A stretch of DNA of 64,000 bases from Marinobacter goseongensis (GCF_023156235.1 NZ_JAKZAI010000011.1:1-64000), one strand, 5' to 3'; shown: positions 27,743 to 38,030, counted from the first letter of the stretch. Notes: generated by a model not told the origin, from the sequence alone. Program-made: numbers and translations.

Positions 27743-29698
27743 ATGTATAACCATAAGACGAATCTGTTGCGGGCCATAGCGTTGGTCCTTTTGATGCCAC
27801 TGATGTCGGTCGCTCATGGGCAGGACCAGACCTGGAGACTGAACCTGAAGGACGCCGATATCCGGGCCTTTGTCACCCAGGTGGCTGATATTACCGGGTA
27901 CAGTTTTGTGGTGGATCCCCGGGTCAAGGGTAAGGTAACCGTGCTCTCCAGCGCCCCGATGAACAAGGATGAAATCTACGACCTGTTTCTGGCGGTGCTG
28001 CAGGTGCATGGCTTTACAGCGATTCCGGGACAGGAAGTGATCAAGGTGGTCCAGCAGGTAGACGCCAAACAATCCGCCGAATCGCTGGACCGGTTCTCCG
28101 AGGTGCCCTCTGAACAGCTGATCACCCGGGTGATCCAGATTGACAACGCCAACGCCCTGGAGATGGTGCCGATTCTTCGACCATTGGTGGCAAAATACGG
28201 CCATCTGGCCGGCGTTGCGGCGGCCAACGCGCTGATCATCAGCGACCATGCCTCGAACATCCGCCGGATCGAGCAGATTGTTCGTGAACTCGACAGCCCC
28301 TCCAAGTACGAAGTGGAGGTGATTCAGCTGGATGAGGCCTGGGTCGGCGACATGGTCGAACTGTTGCAGGAGCTGGCGCCGGACGAGCTGGGCAAGTCCG
28401 GGGGTGAAAACGCCGCCCGCAAATACAGTGTGACTGCGGATGAGCGCAGTAATCGCCTGATCCTGCGGGGCGATCAGACCTTCCGCGATAAGATGCGCGG
28501 GCTGATTCGCAAGCTTGACCAGCCCGCCGCCAGCGGTGGCACCACTAAGGTCATTCGTCTGAAACACGCTAATGCCAAAGACCTGACGGAACTGCTCAGT
28601 GGCGTGATGGGCGAGCTGGTCGAGGAAGCGAGCGGGAGCAATGGCTCCGGCTCGGGATCCTCCGGTCGGCGCAACACCAGCTTCTCTGTGTTTGCAGATG
28701 AGGGCCTGAACGCGCTGGTTGTGCGCGGTGAGCCGTCGCTGATGCAGGAGGCGGAAATGATCGTGACTCAGCTGGACGTTCGTCGGGCACAGGTGTTGAT
28801 CGAGGCCGCCATCGTTGAAATCAGCGATGAGCTGGGCCAAGACCTGGGGGTTCAGGTTGCCATAGCCGATGAGTCCGGCGAGTCAACACCGATCATCGGT
28901 TCCAACTTCGGCAACGTCGGTCGCAGCCTTGGGGATGTGCTCAGCGCCATCCTGACCGAATCCGCGATTACGCCAGCCACCGGGGGTATTACCGTGGGTG
29001 CCGGTCAGCGAGACGAGAACGGTCTGAGCTGGGGCGTTCTGCTGCAGGCGTTGTCTACCTCTGCCGCCGCGAACCTGCTGTCCACGCCGAGTATCCTGAC
29101 GCTGGATAACCAGGAATCGGAAATCATCGTGGGTCAGAACGTGCCGTTCCGAACCGGTCAGTCCACTGTGACCGGCGACGGCACCACCAATCCATTCACC
29201 ACCATCGAGCGCCGGGATATTGGTTTGACTCTCAAGGTTACTCCCACTATCAGTGCGGACGGTCTGGTGCGGTTGGTGGTCGAGCAGACGACCGAGAACA
29301 TCGCAGACAGCGTTGAAGATGCGTCAGACATCATCACCAGCAAGCGCGAGATCAAGACCACGGTACTGGCCGATGACGGCGAAACCATTGTGCTGGGTGG
29401 TCTGATCCGGGATGACCTGATGATCAACCGCAGCAAGGTGCCGCTGCTGGGCGACATTCCGGTACTCGGGCGGCTGTTCTCCTCAGAATCGGAGCGCCGC
29501 GTAAAGCGCAACTTGTTGGTGTTCCTGCGTCCCAAAATCATGCTTGATAAGGCCGACGCGGTGGCAATGACCAGCGAGAAATACAACAGTTTGTGGGAAA
29601 TCAATCTGGGCGTGCGTAAGAAACTTGGCCTTCCCGAGGTGGATGAACGCCCGGAAATTGAAACGCTGTTTAATCCGGGAACCGAGCGAATTCAGTAA
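27743..29698 (+). CDS. gspD: Type II secretion secretin GspD
   Basis: 651 residues. Signal peptide (cleavage near VAHG-Q, residue ~27), N0 domain (LNLKDADIRAFVTQVADITG), N1-N3 domains to ~residue 330 with a Gly/Ser-rich loop (SGSNGSGSGSSG), then the secretin domain (VLIEAAIVEI, ALSTSAAANLLSTPSILTLD, VPLLGDIPVLGRLF). Forms the outer-membrane pore of type II secretion. No gspE-M genes follow; a convergent protease gene starts 7 bases later, so the rest of the apparatus must be elsewhere. Confidence 0.96.
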   Translation: MYNHKTNLLRAIALVLLMPLMSVAHGQDQTWRLNLKDADIRAFVTQVADITGYSFVVDPRVKGKVTVLSSAPMNKDEIYDLFLAVLQVHGFTAIPGQEVIKVVQQVDAKQSAESLDRFSEVPSEQLITRVIQIDNANALEMVPILRPLVAKYGHLAGVAAANALIISDHASNIRRIEQIVRELDSPSKYEVEVIQLDEAWVGDMVELLQELAPDELGKSGGENAARKYSVTADERSNRLILRGDQTFRDKMRGLIRKLDQPAASGGTTKVIRLKHANAKDLTELLSGVMGELVEEASGSNGSGSGSSGRRNTSFSVFADEGLNALVVRGEPSLMQEAEMIVTQLDVRRAQVLIEAAIVEISDELGQDLGVQVAIADESGESTPIIGSNFGNVGRSLGDVLSAILTESAITPATGGITVGAGQRDENGLSWGVLLQALSTSAAANLLSTPSILTLDNQESEIIVGQNVPFRTGQSTVTGDGTTNPFTTIERRDIGLTLKVTPTISADGLVRLVVEQTTENIADSVEDASDIITSKREIKTTVLADDGETIVLGGLIRDDLMINRSKVPLLGDIPVLGRLFSSESERRVKRNLLVFLRPKIMLDKADAVAMTSEKYNSLWEINLGVRKKLGLPEVDERPEIETLFNPGTERIQ

Positions 29699-29705
29699 CA
29701 GAGTA

Positions 29706-31625
29706 TCAGGCGGCCAGTGGCGGCATCGGGCAATCCAGCTGATCCGCCACCAGCCTCATCAGTTCGTACTCGGCAGTATCCACACGGCCATCGTGGGTGA
29801 CACAATGCCCGCATGCGTCGATAACCGCCGGTTTCAGCAGAGGGGATAGCCGGTTCAGCGTGTGCAGGGCCTCCTGCAGTTCCTTCAGAGAGACTCTGGG
29901 CGCCAGCTGGCTCTCCCCCTCCGATGACGCGAAACCCGCCATGGCCTGCTGGTAAAGGGCCTCTGCGCCGTGTCCGTTCTCAGCTCCGGCGCGCGCCAGC
30001 AGACTCATCAATACCCGCAAGGCCGGCAATACCGCTTTATAGTTCCGGTGCGTCACGGGCACCACCCGCTGAGAGTCGGCCGCCAGGTGGCGATTCAGAA
30101 AGCTGCTCATGGCCAGTTCAAACAGTGAGACTTTACGGTCAGCGCGAATCAGGTTACCAACCGCAGCTTGCAGCCCCGCCCGCTCATCCGAATCCAGTTT
30201 GCGCAGTGCCGGCATTGCCAATTCCAGCGCCGGGAAGCGAAGTCGCTCGCCCTGGCGCTCCAGAGTCGGAAGAAACTTGTCCAGCAGGTCTCGTTGCGGG
30301 CCGAGCAAAGGATGTGCGTCAATTCGCGCCAGGGCCGCGTCCTGTTCGGAGCGAGGCAGGGAGTAGAGCAGCAGGGCATAACAGAGCTGGACCGCTCCGG
30401 CCCGGGTATAGAGCAGGCTGCGAAAAGTAGCCGGCAGGTTGGCCAGCAGATCAACAGCGTAGTATTCACCGGCGGCCGATGCCGAGCCCACCTGACGAGA
30501 AAAACCACTGGCAGGGGTGCCGGCAAAGCCCGATGCCTGGGCGGGGCGTTCCGCCGACGCTGAGGGTTGCCGGGTGTGTGATGGTCCTGGTGCGGCTTCT
30601 GTGTCGCGGAGGCGACTGCGCAAGCGGGCCAGCATGCCGGGTTGAATCGCATGGATGCGCTTTTCGATGGGCGGATGGGAGGCCAGCAGCGATGACAGCT
30701 TCATCCGGGCGCTTTCACCGAAGCACATGTGGTTCATGTCACTGGCGTGGCTGGTGGTGTCCAGGTAGCCGCCCTTGAGGCCGATCTTGAACAAGGCGCC
30801 GGCAATGCCCTCCGGATTGCGGGTGAACTGCACTGAGGACGCGTCCGCGAGCGTCTCCCGTTGCCGCGATACCGCGGCCTGAATTAGCCGGCCAAAAAAC
30901 ACGCCGATGTAGCCAATGATCAACAGGGCCAGGCCGATCAATCCGATGGCGGCCTGGCCGCGGCCATCTCTGGATGATCTCGAGGATCGGAATGACGCAG
31001 CCCGCAGCAGAAAACCGCCGATCTGGCCGAGCATGAGAATGCCAGCGAGAATGGCGATCAACCGCACGTTAAGCCGCATGTCGCCGTTGAAGATGTGGCT
31101 GAATTCGTGGGCAACCACGCCCTGAAGCTCGTCACGGGTGAGTTGGGTCAGCGCTCCGTGGGTCACCACCATCACTGCTTGACCGGGGCTGTAGCCGGCG
31201 ACAAAGGCATTGATGCCGGTTTCCTGATCCATCACGTACAGGGTGGGGACGGTGACGCCGCTGGCGATCGCCATTTCCTCGACAATGTTGCGCAGTTTGC
31301 GCTCGTCAGCGTCTCGGGTGTCCGGGTCGATTTCCCGGGCACCGACCATCTTCGCCACCCGTTCACCGCCGCCGGCCAGGTCCACCCAGCGCACCAGCGA
31401 CCCGCCACCAATCAGCAGCACGACAGCCGCGGCGGTCAGGAGGCCGTGCTGGCTGAGCAGCCAGTGGTGGAAGGCCAGTCCGGAGCTTTCGCTGCGGGTG
31501 ACAAAATACCCGACCACGCACACTGCCAGGGTAATCAGTGTGACGGCCACCAGGAACAGGGCAACCAGTACCGAAGTGTTGCGCCGGGCACTGGCCTGGC
31601 GCTGGAAGAAACCGGGATGAGCCAT
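29706..31625 (-). CDS. M48-family membrane metalloprotease
   Basis: 639 residues, much longer than HtpX (~290). Two N-terminal membrane helices (~18-42, 61-78), the zinc motif HEFSH at ~173-177 with a Glu ligand expected near QRETLADASS, and two more hydrophobic segments (LIAILAGILMLGQIGGFLL and AAIGLIGLALLIIGYIGVFFG). The C-terminal ~300 residues are cytoplasmic or periplasmic, helical and of no named domain. A quality-control protease of membrane proteins is likely. It forms a two-gene operon with lemA 11 bases upstream, a common pairing. Confidence 0.88.
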   Translation of the reverse strand: MAHPGFFQRQASARRNTSVLVALFLVAVTLITLAVCVVGYFVTRSESSGLAFHHWLLSQHGLLTAAAVVLLIGGGSLVRWVDLAGGGERVAKMVGAREIDPDTRDADERKLRNIVEEMAIASGVTVPTLYVMDQETGINAFVAGYSPGQAVMVVTHGALTQLTRDELQGVVAHEFSHIFNGDMRLNVRLIAILAGILMLGQIGGFLLRAASFRSSRSSRDGRGQAAIGLIGLALLIIGYIGVFFGRLIQAAVSRQRETLADASSVQFTRNPEGIAGALFKIGLKGGYLDTTSHASDMNHMCFGESARMKLSSLLASHPPIEKRIHAIQPGMLARLRSRLRDTEAAPGPSHTRQPSASAERPAQASGFAGTPASGFSRQVGSASAAGEYYAVDLLANLPATFRSLLYTRAGAVQLCYALLLYSLPRSEQDAALARIDAHPLLGPQRDLLDKFLPTLERQGERLRFPALELAMPALRKLDSDERAGLQAAVGNLIRADRKVSLFELAMSSFLNRHLAADSQRVVPVTHRNYKAVLPALRVLMSLLARAGAENGHGAEALYQQAMAGFASSEGESQLAPRVSLKELQEALHTLNRLSPLLKPAVIDACGHCVTHDGRVDTAEYELMRLVADQLDCPMPPLAA

Positions 31626-31636
31626 GAGAGCCTGCT

Positions 31637-32224
31637 TCAGAAGGCGACTTTGGGCGCCTGGCGGGCCTCAGGCGATTCCAGCTCGAGCTGGGCGGTCGGT
31701 TTGAAGGCCAGCAGGCCGGCCACGACGTTGTTGGGGAACTGCTCGCGAAAAATGTTGTAGCCCATCACGCCATCGTTGTAAGCCTGGCGTGCGAAGGCCA
31801 CACGATTTTCGGTACTGGACAGCTCTTCCATCAACTGTTGTACGGTCTCGTTGGCCTTCAGCTCCGGGTAGTTCTCAGAGACCGCGTAGAAGTTTGCCAG
31901 TGCCTTGGTCAGCAGGTTTTCAGCGGAGCCCAGGCGTTGCATCTTGGTGCCTTCTCCGGGGTCCCGGGCGGCGTCCTTTTGGGCGCTTACGGCGTTATTC
32001 CGGGCTTCCATGACCGCGGTAAGGGTATTGCTCTCGTGGTCCATGTAGGCCTTGGTGGACTCCACCAGATTAGGAATCAGGTCGTGACGGCGCTGAAGCT
32101 GCACGTCGATCTGGGCAAAGCCGTTCTTGAACTGGTTGCGCAATGACACCAGGCGGTTGTAGATGTAGACAACGTAGAAAACGGCAACCGCGATAACGGC
32201 AATGCCAATGATGGTGGTTCCCAT
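31637..32224 (-). CDS. lemA: LemA family protein
   Basis: 195 residues. One N-terminal membrane helix (GTTIIGIAVIAVAVFYVVYIYN) and a helical LemA core with LVSLRNQFKNGFAQIDVQL, RRHDLIPNLVESTKAY and ENRVAFARQAYNDGVMGYN. The family's biochemical role is unknown. Co-transcribed with the M48 protease, as in many proteobacteria. Confidence 0.93.
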   Translation of the reverse strand: MGTTIIGIAVIAVAVFYVVYIYNRLVSLRNQFKNGFAQIDVQLQRRHDLIPNLVESTKAYMDHESNTLTAVMEARNNAVSAQKDAARDPGEGTKMQRLGSAENLLTKALANFYAVSENYPELKANETVQQLMEELSSTENRVAFARQAYNDGVMGYNIFREQFPNNVVAGLLAFKPTAQLELESPEARQAPKVAF

Positions 32225-32282
32225 GGCGACTCCTCAAACGGAATGGGGTGGCTCAGGCGGCGGCGCCCGATGCCTTGTGTGA

Positions 32283-34343
32283 TCAGACGTTATTTTCCAT
32301 TAATTTCTGGTGAAAACCAGCTACAAAGGTCTCAAAATCTCGGGGCAACAGGGGTTTACTGAAGAAATAGCCCTGCGCCAGTTTGCAGCCACGCTGGGTC
32401 AGGTAATATTCCTGTTCGGCCGTTTCCACCCCCTCGGCGACCACCGAGAGATTCAGGCTCTTGCCCAGATCAATAATCGTGTTGGCGATGCGGGTGTCTT
32501 CCTCGTTCACCAGAAGGTCACGAATGAACTGCTTGTCGATCTTGAGGTGCTGCACGGGCATCCGCTTCAGATAGGTGAGGGAAGAATAGCCGGTGCCGAA
32601 GTCATCCACGGCGATGCTGATGCCGGCTTTGTGCAGCCGGTGCAGCTTGGCCACGGCATCTTCCAGGTTGGTCATGAAGCTGGTTTCGGTCACCTCCAGT
32701 TCCAGTCGACCGGCGGGAATGTTGTGGCGCTTCAGAGTGTTCAGAACATCATCCACAATGCTGGGCTGGCGCAGCTGAACGGCGGAGAGGTTCACCGCAA
32801 TCCGCAGTGGCATGCTTTCTTCGGCCCACCGTGCCGCCTGCCAGCACGCCTGATCCAGCACCCACTGACCAATCTCGACAATGGAGCCATTCACCTCGGC
32901 AATGGGTATGAAGTGATCGGGTGGTACCAGGCCTTTCTCCGGGTGCTCCCAGCGGATCAACGCCTCGGCGCCGATGATGCGACGGGTCTCGAGGTTGATC
33001 TGGGGCTGGTAGACCAGGTGGAACTGGTGACCGGCCAGCGCTTGCGAGAGATCTTTTTCCAGCTGCTTCCGCTCGCGGATTTCCTTGTCGATACTGGCAA
33101 CGTAGAACTGGAAATGGTTGTGGCCGTGCTGTTTTGCCAGTGCCATGGTCTGCTCTGCACTCTGGAGGAGCCTGTCGGGTTCGCGGGCGTCTGCCGGGAA
33201 CATAGCAATGCCAAGGGTAGCCGTCATAGAAATGGCCTGGCCCTCGAAGACCATTGTTTCACTGATGCTTGCGAGTATCTGATCGGCGGTCTTTGCCGCC
33301 TGATATCCGTCATGCAGGCCTTTCTCGACGATACCGAACTGATCGCTTCCAAGCCGTGCGAGGGTGAACCGACTTGCCCCGAGGCGTTGGGTCAGCCGAT
33401 CGGCCACGGTCTGCAACAGCAGGTCCCCGGTACGGAAACCGCATTGCTCATTTATCGACTTGAAATCATCAATACCACAGACCACCAGAGCGAGCACGTG
33501 ACGCTGTTGCTGGGCTTCGTCAAGGTCAGCCTGCAGCAATTCCATAAAGGTCTCACGGCTCGGCAACCCGGTTAACTGGTCATATCGGGCAAGGCGATTG
33601 ACCCGGTCCTCTGCTTCCCGATGGCGCTTCTGAGTCTCCCCGATAGCGATGAGCAGGTTGTTGGTGGCGTTGACCCAGAGGCCGAGTTCGTCTGATCGGT
33701 GTCCACCTGGGAGCACGATAAGGCGATCTTCGGGCTGTGCTGGATCAACCAAAGTAACGGACTGGACAATACGCATCAGCGGGCGGGTGAGCAGAAGGTA
33801 AAAAACAACGAATAAGGCCAGACCCAGGACGATGGCAATGGCGATGCCCGATGCGAAAGTGACCGATGCGCGCTCCAGCCAGGTGCGGGCAGCATGGGCG
33901 GTGTCGTAGTGGATGTCGAGATGGCCGTAGACCGTGCCGGGACTTCCATGCCGTGACAGCGCCTCGCGATAATGACGCTCTGGCGCAAAAATGGGATCGG
34001 TTATCGGTCGGAAGGCACTCATTTGCAGCGGTCGCGTCCCCTTACCGAGCGGCTCACCATCGGGGTGGGTAATGCGGGCCATGCGAATGGCTTCCTGCGC
34101 AAACAGGCCGTCGACCACTTGCTGGGCTAATTCATCATCGATACTGAAAACGGATTGCGTCGCGGCATCGCGGACAAGGGCAATGGTTTGCTGCGCTTGC
34201 TCATCCAGAGAGCGGGATACTCCGCCAGCGTCCAGCGTCACTTGAATCGCGCTGACGACCACGCCAGTCACCAGTGCAACGCCCAATACCCAGCGCAGGA
34301 CTCGATAGCTCAGGTGATTTTCAACCACGAATGCTTTCCGCAT
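32283..34343 (-). CDS. GGDEF/EAL protein, probable c-di-GMP phosphodiesterase
   Basis: 686 residues. Membrane helix at ~12-35, a ~130-residue periplasmic sensor, second helix at ~163-190, HAMP-like linker, GGDEF-type domain (DQLTGLPSRETFMELL) with the active site degraded to RLGSDQF, then a complete EAL domain: EALIRWEHP, DDFGTGYSSL, LKIDKQFI and VAEGVET all keep metal and catalytic residues. So hydrolysis of c-di-GMP is likely and synthesis is not. The periplasmic ligand is unknown. c-di-GMP loss favours swimming over attachment, relevant to the flagellar block but not linked by operon. Confidence 0.9.
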   Translation of the reverse strand: MRKAFVVENHLSYRVLRWVLGVALVTGVVVSAIQVTLDAGGVSRSLDEQAQQTIALVRDAATQSVFSIDDELAQQVVDGLFAQEAIRMARITHPDGEPLGKGTRPLQMSAFRPITDPIFAPERHYREALSRHGSPGTVYGHLDIHYDTAHAARTWLERASVTFASGIAIAIVLGLALFVVFYLLLTRPLMRIVQSVTLVDPAQPEDRLIVLPGGHRSDELGLWVNATNNLLIAIGETQKRHREAEDRVNRLARYDQLTGLPSRETFMELLQADLDEAQQQRHVLALVVCGIDDFKSINEQCGFRTGDLLLQTVADRLTQRLGASRFTLARLGSDQFGIVEKGLHDGYQAAKTADQILASISETMVFEGQAISMTATLGIAMFPADAREPDRLLQSAEQTMALAKQHGHNHFQFYVASIDKEIRERKQLEKDLSQALAGHQFHLVYQPQINLETRRIIGAEALIRWEHPEKGLVPPDHFIPIAEVNGSIVEIGQWVLDQACWQAARWAEESMPLRIAVNLSAVQLRQPSIVDDVLNTLKRHNIPAGRLELEVTETSFMTNLEDAVAKLHRLHKAGISIAVDDFGTGYSSLTYLKRMPVQHLKIDKQFIRDLLVNEEDTRIANTIIDLGKSLNLSVVAEGVETAEQEYYLTQRGCKLAQGYFFSKPLLPRDFETFVAGFHQKLMENNV

Positions 34344-34529
34344 GGAGGCTCGATGTGATCCATTGCCCCTGTCCCGACCCGAAGAACGAAAACGCTATTC
34401 GCGGACCTGAGGCTGGTTGTTGTTTTAAAGTATGGTTCAGTTTCGGATTGCTGCATTCAGTATCGACAATTTTTTTAGAAGTTTGCAGGGGGCAGGTGTA
34501 TCAATTTGTAAGGTTTTTGTAGGCCGGAC

Positions 34530-34563
34530 ACAGAAACGCCCGCGATGACGCGGGCGTTTCTGT
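34530..34563. terminator. Bidirectional terminator-like hairpin by sodB
   Basis: 15-bp perfect stem ACAGAAACGCCCGCG/CGCGGGCGTTTCTGT with an ATGA loop, 37 bases after the sodB stop. T tails are weak. Confidence 0.7.
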
Positions 34564-34599
34564 CAGCAGGGCGAGCCCTGCCTGGTGCTGCAAGCCGGA

Positions 34600-35178
34600 T
34601 CAGGCGAGGTTTTCGTTCACGAAATCCCAGTTGACCAGCTTCCAGAATGCCTCGAGGTAGTTCGGGCGGGAGTTGCGGTAATCGATGTAATACGCGTGTT
34701 CCCAGACGTCAACGGTCAGCACCGGCTTGTCGGCGCCGGTCAGCGGCGTTTCGGCATTGCTGGTGTTGGCGATAGCAACGCTGCCGTCGGCCTTCTTCAC
34801 CAGCCAGGTCCAGCCGGAGCCAAAGTTGTTGGCGGCCTTGTCGTTGAACTCCTTCTGGAAGTCCTCGAAGGAACCGAACGCTTTCTCGATCGCGTCTTTA
34901 GCGGCGCCGGTCGGCTCACCACCACCGTTCGGGCTCAGGCAATGCCAGTAGAAGGTGTGGTTCCAGACCTGTGCGGCGTTGTTGAACAACGGGCCACTGG
35001 CGCTCTTGATGATGTCTTCGAGCGATTTGTTGGCGTTGTCGGTACCTTCAACCAGGCCGTTGAGCTTGGTGACGTAGGTGTTGTGGTGCTTGCCGTAATG
35101 GTACTCAAGCGTTTCCTGAGAAATATGCGGTTCCAGTGCGTTTTTTTCGTACGGCAGTGCGGGAAGTTCAAATGCCAT
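34600..35178 (-). CDS. sodB: Superoxide dismutase [Fe]
   Basis: 192 residues, full length. Metal ligands are visible in YHYGKHHNTY (His), QVWNHTFYW (His), and DVWEHAYYIDY (Asp and His). The AQVWNHTFYWHCLSP context and GGGEPTG favour the iron enzyme. Detoxifies superoxide in the cytoplasm. RBS AGGGAGAACGACC. Stands alone. Confidence 0.96.
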   Translation of the reverse strand: MAFELPALPYEKNALEPHISQETLEYHYGKHHNTYVTKLNGLVEGTDNANKSLEDIIKSASGPLFNNAAQVWNHTFYWHCLSPNGGGEPTGAAKDAIEKAFGSFEDFQKEFNDKAANNFGSGWTWLVKKADGSVAIANTSNAETPLTGADKPVLTVDVWEHAYYIDYRNSRPNYLEAFWKLVNWDFVNENLA

Positions 35179-35249
35179 GAGGTCGTTCTCCCTGTCTCTC
35201 TGTTTATGTGGATGTACGTAAGTTCAATATAAGGGCGATCTGGGTCAGA

Positions 35250-36368
35250 TCAACCCCTTGGTGTTAAAGAACTTTTAAACTCGGGACTACCGGGAAGAAA
35301 CTGTGCGCAATTCTTGACCCGCCAAACCAGTTCGTCGTAGCTGTCTGCCAGAATGTTCACATGTCCGAGCTTGCGGCCCGGACGCTCCCCTTTGTTGTAG
35401 AGGTGAACATGAGCGTAGGGCAGTTCCAGCATGCGTTCAACGTCGCCGTGCTCGCCAATGATGTTGATCATGCAGCTGAAGCCCCGCGGCGCCACATTAC
35501 CCAGCGGATGGCCGCTCACCGCACGGATGTGGTTTTCGAACTGGCTGGTCATGGCCCCTTCGATGGTCCAGTGTCCCGAGTTATGAACCCGCGGGGCCAT
35601 TTCGTTGGCGACCAGGCCATCCGCGGTTTCAAACAGCTCGAGAGTCAATACGCCCACATAGTTCAATTCGTTCAGTAACGCTTTGATGTATCGCTCAGCG
35701 TCTTCCTGTACGTGCATCTCGAGCTTCGGCGCAGGGGCAATGGAATAACGCAGGATGCCCTCATGATGAGTGTTCTCGGCCATCGGGTAGAAGGCGAGGG
35801 CGCCGTCTTCACCGCGCACGGCGATGATCGACACTTCCCGATGGAAGTCGACAAACTTTTCCACGATCAGTCGCGGGTGGCCGATGCTGTTCCAGGCGGC
35901 TTCGGCGTCTTCCGGGGTTCTGAGCACGGCCTGGCCCTTGCCGTCATAACCTTCGGTATTGGACTTGGCCACCACCGGGCAGCCGAGGGCTTCGGCTGCC
36001 TCTCTCAGGGATTCCGCGCTGTCGGCAATCTGCCACTCCGGCGTCGGGATGCCCAGTTGACCGAACAGGGTTTTCTCGGCTTCCCGATTCTGGCAGACCT
36101 GCAATGCGCGGGGGCAGGGGTGCACCGGCTTGCAGGTGGCGATTTTCTCTGCCACCTCGACCGGGAGGTGTTCGAATTCGTAGGTGACGCGATCAACCCG
36201 GGACAGGAAATCGTCCAGATACTGACCGTCCCGGTCGATGATGACTTCGCCCAGCCCGGCGCTGGGGCTGCCGGACATGTCATAGAAAACAAAAGTCTTG
36301 GCCAGCGGGTATCCGGCCAGTGCCAGCATTCGTCCCAGTTGGCCGGCGCCCAGTACACCAATTCTCAT
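35250..36368 (-). CDS. purK: N5-carboxyaminoimidazole ribonucleotide synthase
   Basis: 372 residues. ATP-grasp enzyme of purine synthesis that carboxylates AIR using bicarbonate. GVLGAGQLGRMLA at the N-terminus, VAKSNTEGYDGKGQ (ATP-grasp loop), EVSIIAVRGEDG and EMAPRVHNSGHWTIEG are the signatures. Downstream of purE by 36 bases in a purEK operon. Confidence 0.96.
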   Translation of the reverse strand: MRIGVLGAGQLGRMLALAGYPLAKTFVFYDMSGSPSAGLGEVIIDRDGQYLDDFLSRVDRVTYEFEHLPVEVAEKIATCKPVHPCPRALQVCQNREAEKTLFGQLGIPTPEWQIADSAESLREAAEALGCPVVAKSNTEGYDGKGQAVLRTPEDAEAAWNSIGHPRLIVEKFVDFHREVSIIAVRGEDGALAFYPMAENTHHEGILRYSIAPAPKLEMHVQEDAERYIKALLNELNYVGVLTLELFETADGLVANEMAPRVHNSGHWTIEGAMTSQFENHIRAVSGHPLGNVAPRGFSCMINIIGEHGDVERMLELPYAHVHLYNKGERPGRKLGHVNILADSYDELVWRVKNCAQFLPGSPEFKSSLTPRG

Positions 36369-36404
36369 CTGTGTTCTCCTGCCTTTCAGCTCGGTTGATC
36401 CGGT

Positions 36405-36896
36405 TTACTGATCGCTGGGGTCGGGATTGTCCAGAATCGTCTGCGTCTGGGTGTCCCGGAACTCATCAACGGCTTTGCGCACGTCATCGCTGAACGTGCC
36501 GATTATCTGCGCGGCCAGAAGGCCGGCGTTGGTGGCGCCTGCTTTGCCGATCGCCAGTGTGCCCACCGCAATGCCCCCTGGCATCTGCACGATGGACAGC
36601 AGGGAATCGAGACCGTTCAGGGCCTTGGACTGAACCGGAACGCCGAGCACCGGCAACGAGGTTTGTGATGCCACCATGCCGGGCAGGTGAGCCGCGCCAC
36701 CGGCGCCGGCGATGATCACTTTCAAGCCGCGGTCCGAGGCGGTTTTCGCGTAGTCGAACAGCAAATCCGGCGTGCGGTGGGCAGACACCACTTTGGTTTC
36801 AAAGGGCACGCCAAGCTTATCGAGCATATTGGCGGCGTGTTCCATGGTGGGCCAGTCCGATTTGGAGCCCATGATCAGACCTACAAGCGGCTGCAT
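36405..36896 (-). CDS. purE: N5-carboxyaminoimidazole ribonucleotide mutase
   Basis: 163 residues from ATG 36896, directly before the [14 protein letters not shown] core; codons back to 36932 lack homology. Class I PurE signatures: [30 protein letters not shown]. Converts N5-CAIR to CAIR. First gene of purEK. Confidence 0.96.
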   Translation of the reverse strand: MQPLVGLIMGSKSDWPTMEHAANMLDKLGVPFETKVVSAHRTPDLLFDYAKTASDRGLKVIIAGAGGAAHLPGMVASQTSLPVLGVPVQSKALNGLDSLLSIVQMPGGIAVGTLAIGKAGATNAGLLAAQIIGTFSDDVRKAVDEFRDTQTQTILDNPDPSDQ

Positions 36897-37055
36897 ATGC
36901 CACAGTCCTGTGTATGTTGGAAAGCCGGCCATTGTATGTTTTGGCTAATTACCATGCAAACCATGCTTTGTTGACGGGCTGTCATTTCAATGAATCGTTG
37001 AGAGCGGGTATTATCGGGCGTTGTTACCTGAACCGTCCATATTCCGGGAGCTGTA

Positions 37056-38024
37056 ATGGAACCAATCCGTCCAGATGACGATGAACTGCGCGCCGATCCG
37101 CCTATCGGCGGCGCCAGGAAGAACCCTGAGCCTGCTAAAAAGCACGCCGGGCAGTCGAAAAAAACAGGCGGAGGCATGGGTAACGACGGCGGACCCCGCG
37201 CGCCGCAATCCGGCAGCGGTGGCAATGGCGGCGGCCGGCTGGGCGTCTGGCTGGCGCTGGTGCTGGTAGCGGCGGTTGCCGGAGGCGGCTGGTTCACTCA
37301 GGCGCAGCAGATTGAGGCGCTGGAAGGCCAGCTGGAAGAGGCGGATTACTGGGCGCGGCAAAGCAAGTTGGCGCTGGCACGGTTTGAGGGGGATCTGTCT
37401 GAAACCGGCGAGAATCTGGAAGAGCGGGGGCAGTCGATCGAGCAGAAGCTGAGCAATCAGAACGAACGGCTGGATACCGCCGACAGTGAAATCCGCAAGT
37501 TGTGGGCCATCGCCAATGAGCGCAACAAGAAGCGGTTGGACGATCATCAGGCACGTCTGGAGACGCTGACCGGGGAGTTGGCACAGGAGGGTGATGCCCG
37601 CGAGGGGCTGGCCGCCTCTATAGACAGCCTGGAGTCCTCGCTGACCGGTGAGCTGGCGTCGCTGAAGACAGAGCTGGAACAGCAGGTCGTAGCGTTGAAA
37701 GAGTCGACCGAACAGGCAGATAAGCGCCTGACGGAGCTGAATTCGGCCCTCGATGGTGTGGACCAGCTGGTGGATGGTCGTATTCAGCGATTCGAGCGGG
37801 AGCAGAAACTGGGTCTCGATGGCATGGAAGGGCGTATCAGTGCTCTTGAACGCACCGTGGAGAATGTCGCCGATGGTTCTGCAGTGAACTCGGTGCGCAC
37901 CGAGTTGAACCGACTGAAGGAAACCGTCGAGTCGATTGATGCTTCGCGGTCGCAACTGACGTCGCGCCTCGTGCGCCTCTCCGAACAGGTGGATAACCTG
38001 CGGAATCAGTCCGCCAGCCAGTAG
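37056..38024 (+). CDS. Single-pass membrane protein with long periplasmic coiled coil
   Basis: 322 residues. The first ~60 are charged, then Gly/Ser-rich and probably cytoplasmic. One membrane helix lies at ~63-80 (LGVWLALVLVAAVAGGGWF), followed by ~240 residues of almost continuous heptad coiled coil rich in Glu, Leu, Lys and Gln. No enzymatic motif. Arrangement resembles envelope spacer or divisome-type proteins, but I do not recognise the family. It has its own hairpin terminator and diverges from purE. Confidence 0.7.
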   Translation: MEPIRPDDDELRADPPIGGARKNPEPAKKHAGQSKKTGGGMGNDGGPRAPQSGSGGNGGGRLGVWLALVLVAAVAGGGWFTQAQQIEALEGQLEEADYWARQSKLALARFEGDLSETGENLEERGQSIEQKLSNQNERLDTADSEIRKLWAIANERNKKRLDDHQARLETLTGELAQEGDAREGLAASIDSLESSLTGELASLKTELEQQVVALKESTEQADKRLTELNSALDGVDQLVDGRIQRFEREQKLGLDGMEGRISALERTVENVADGSAVNSVRTELNRLKETVESIDASRSQLTSRLVRLSEQVDNLRNQSASQ

Positions 38025-38030
38025 CCTAAG

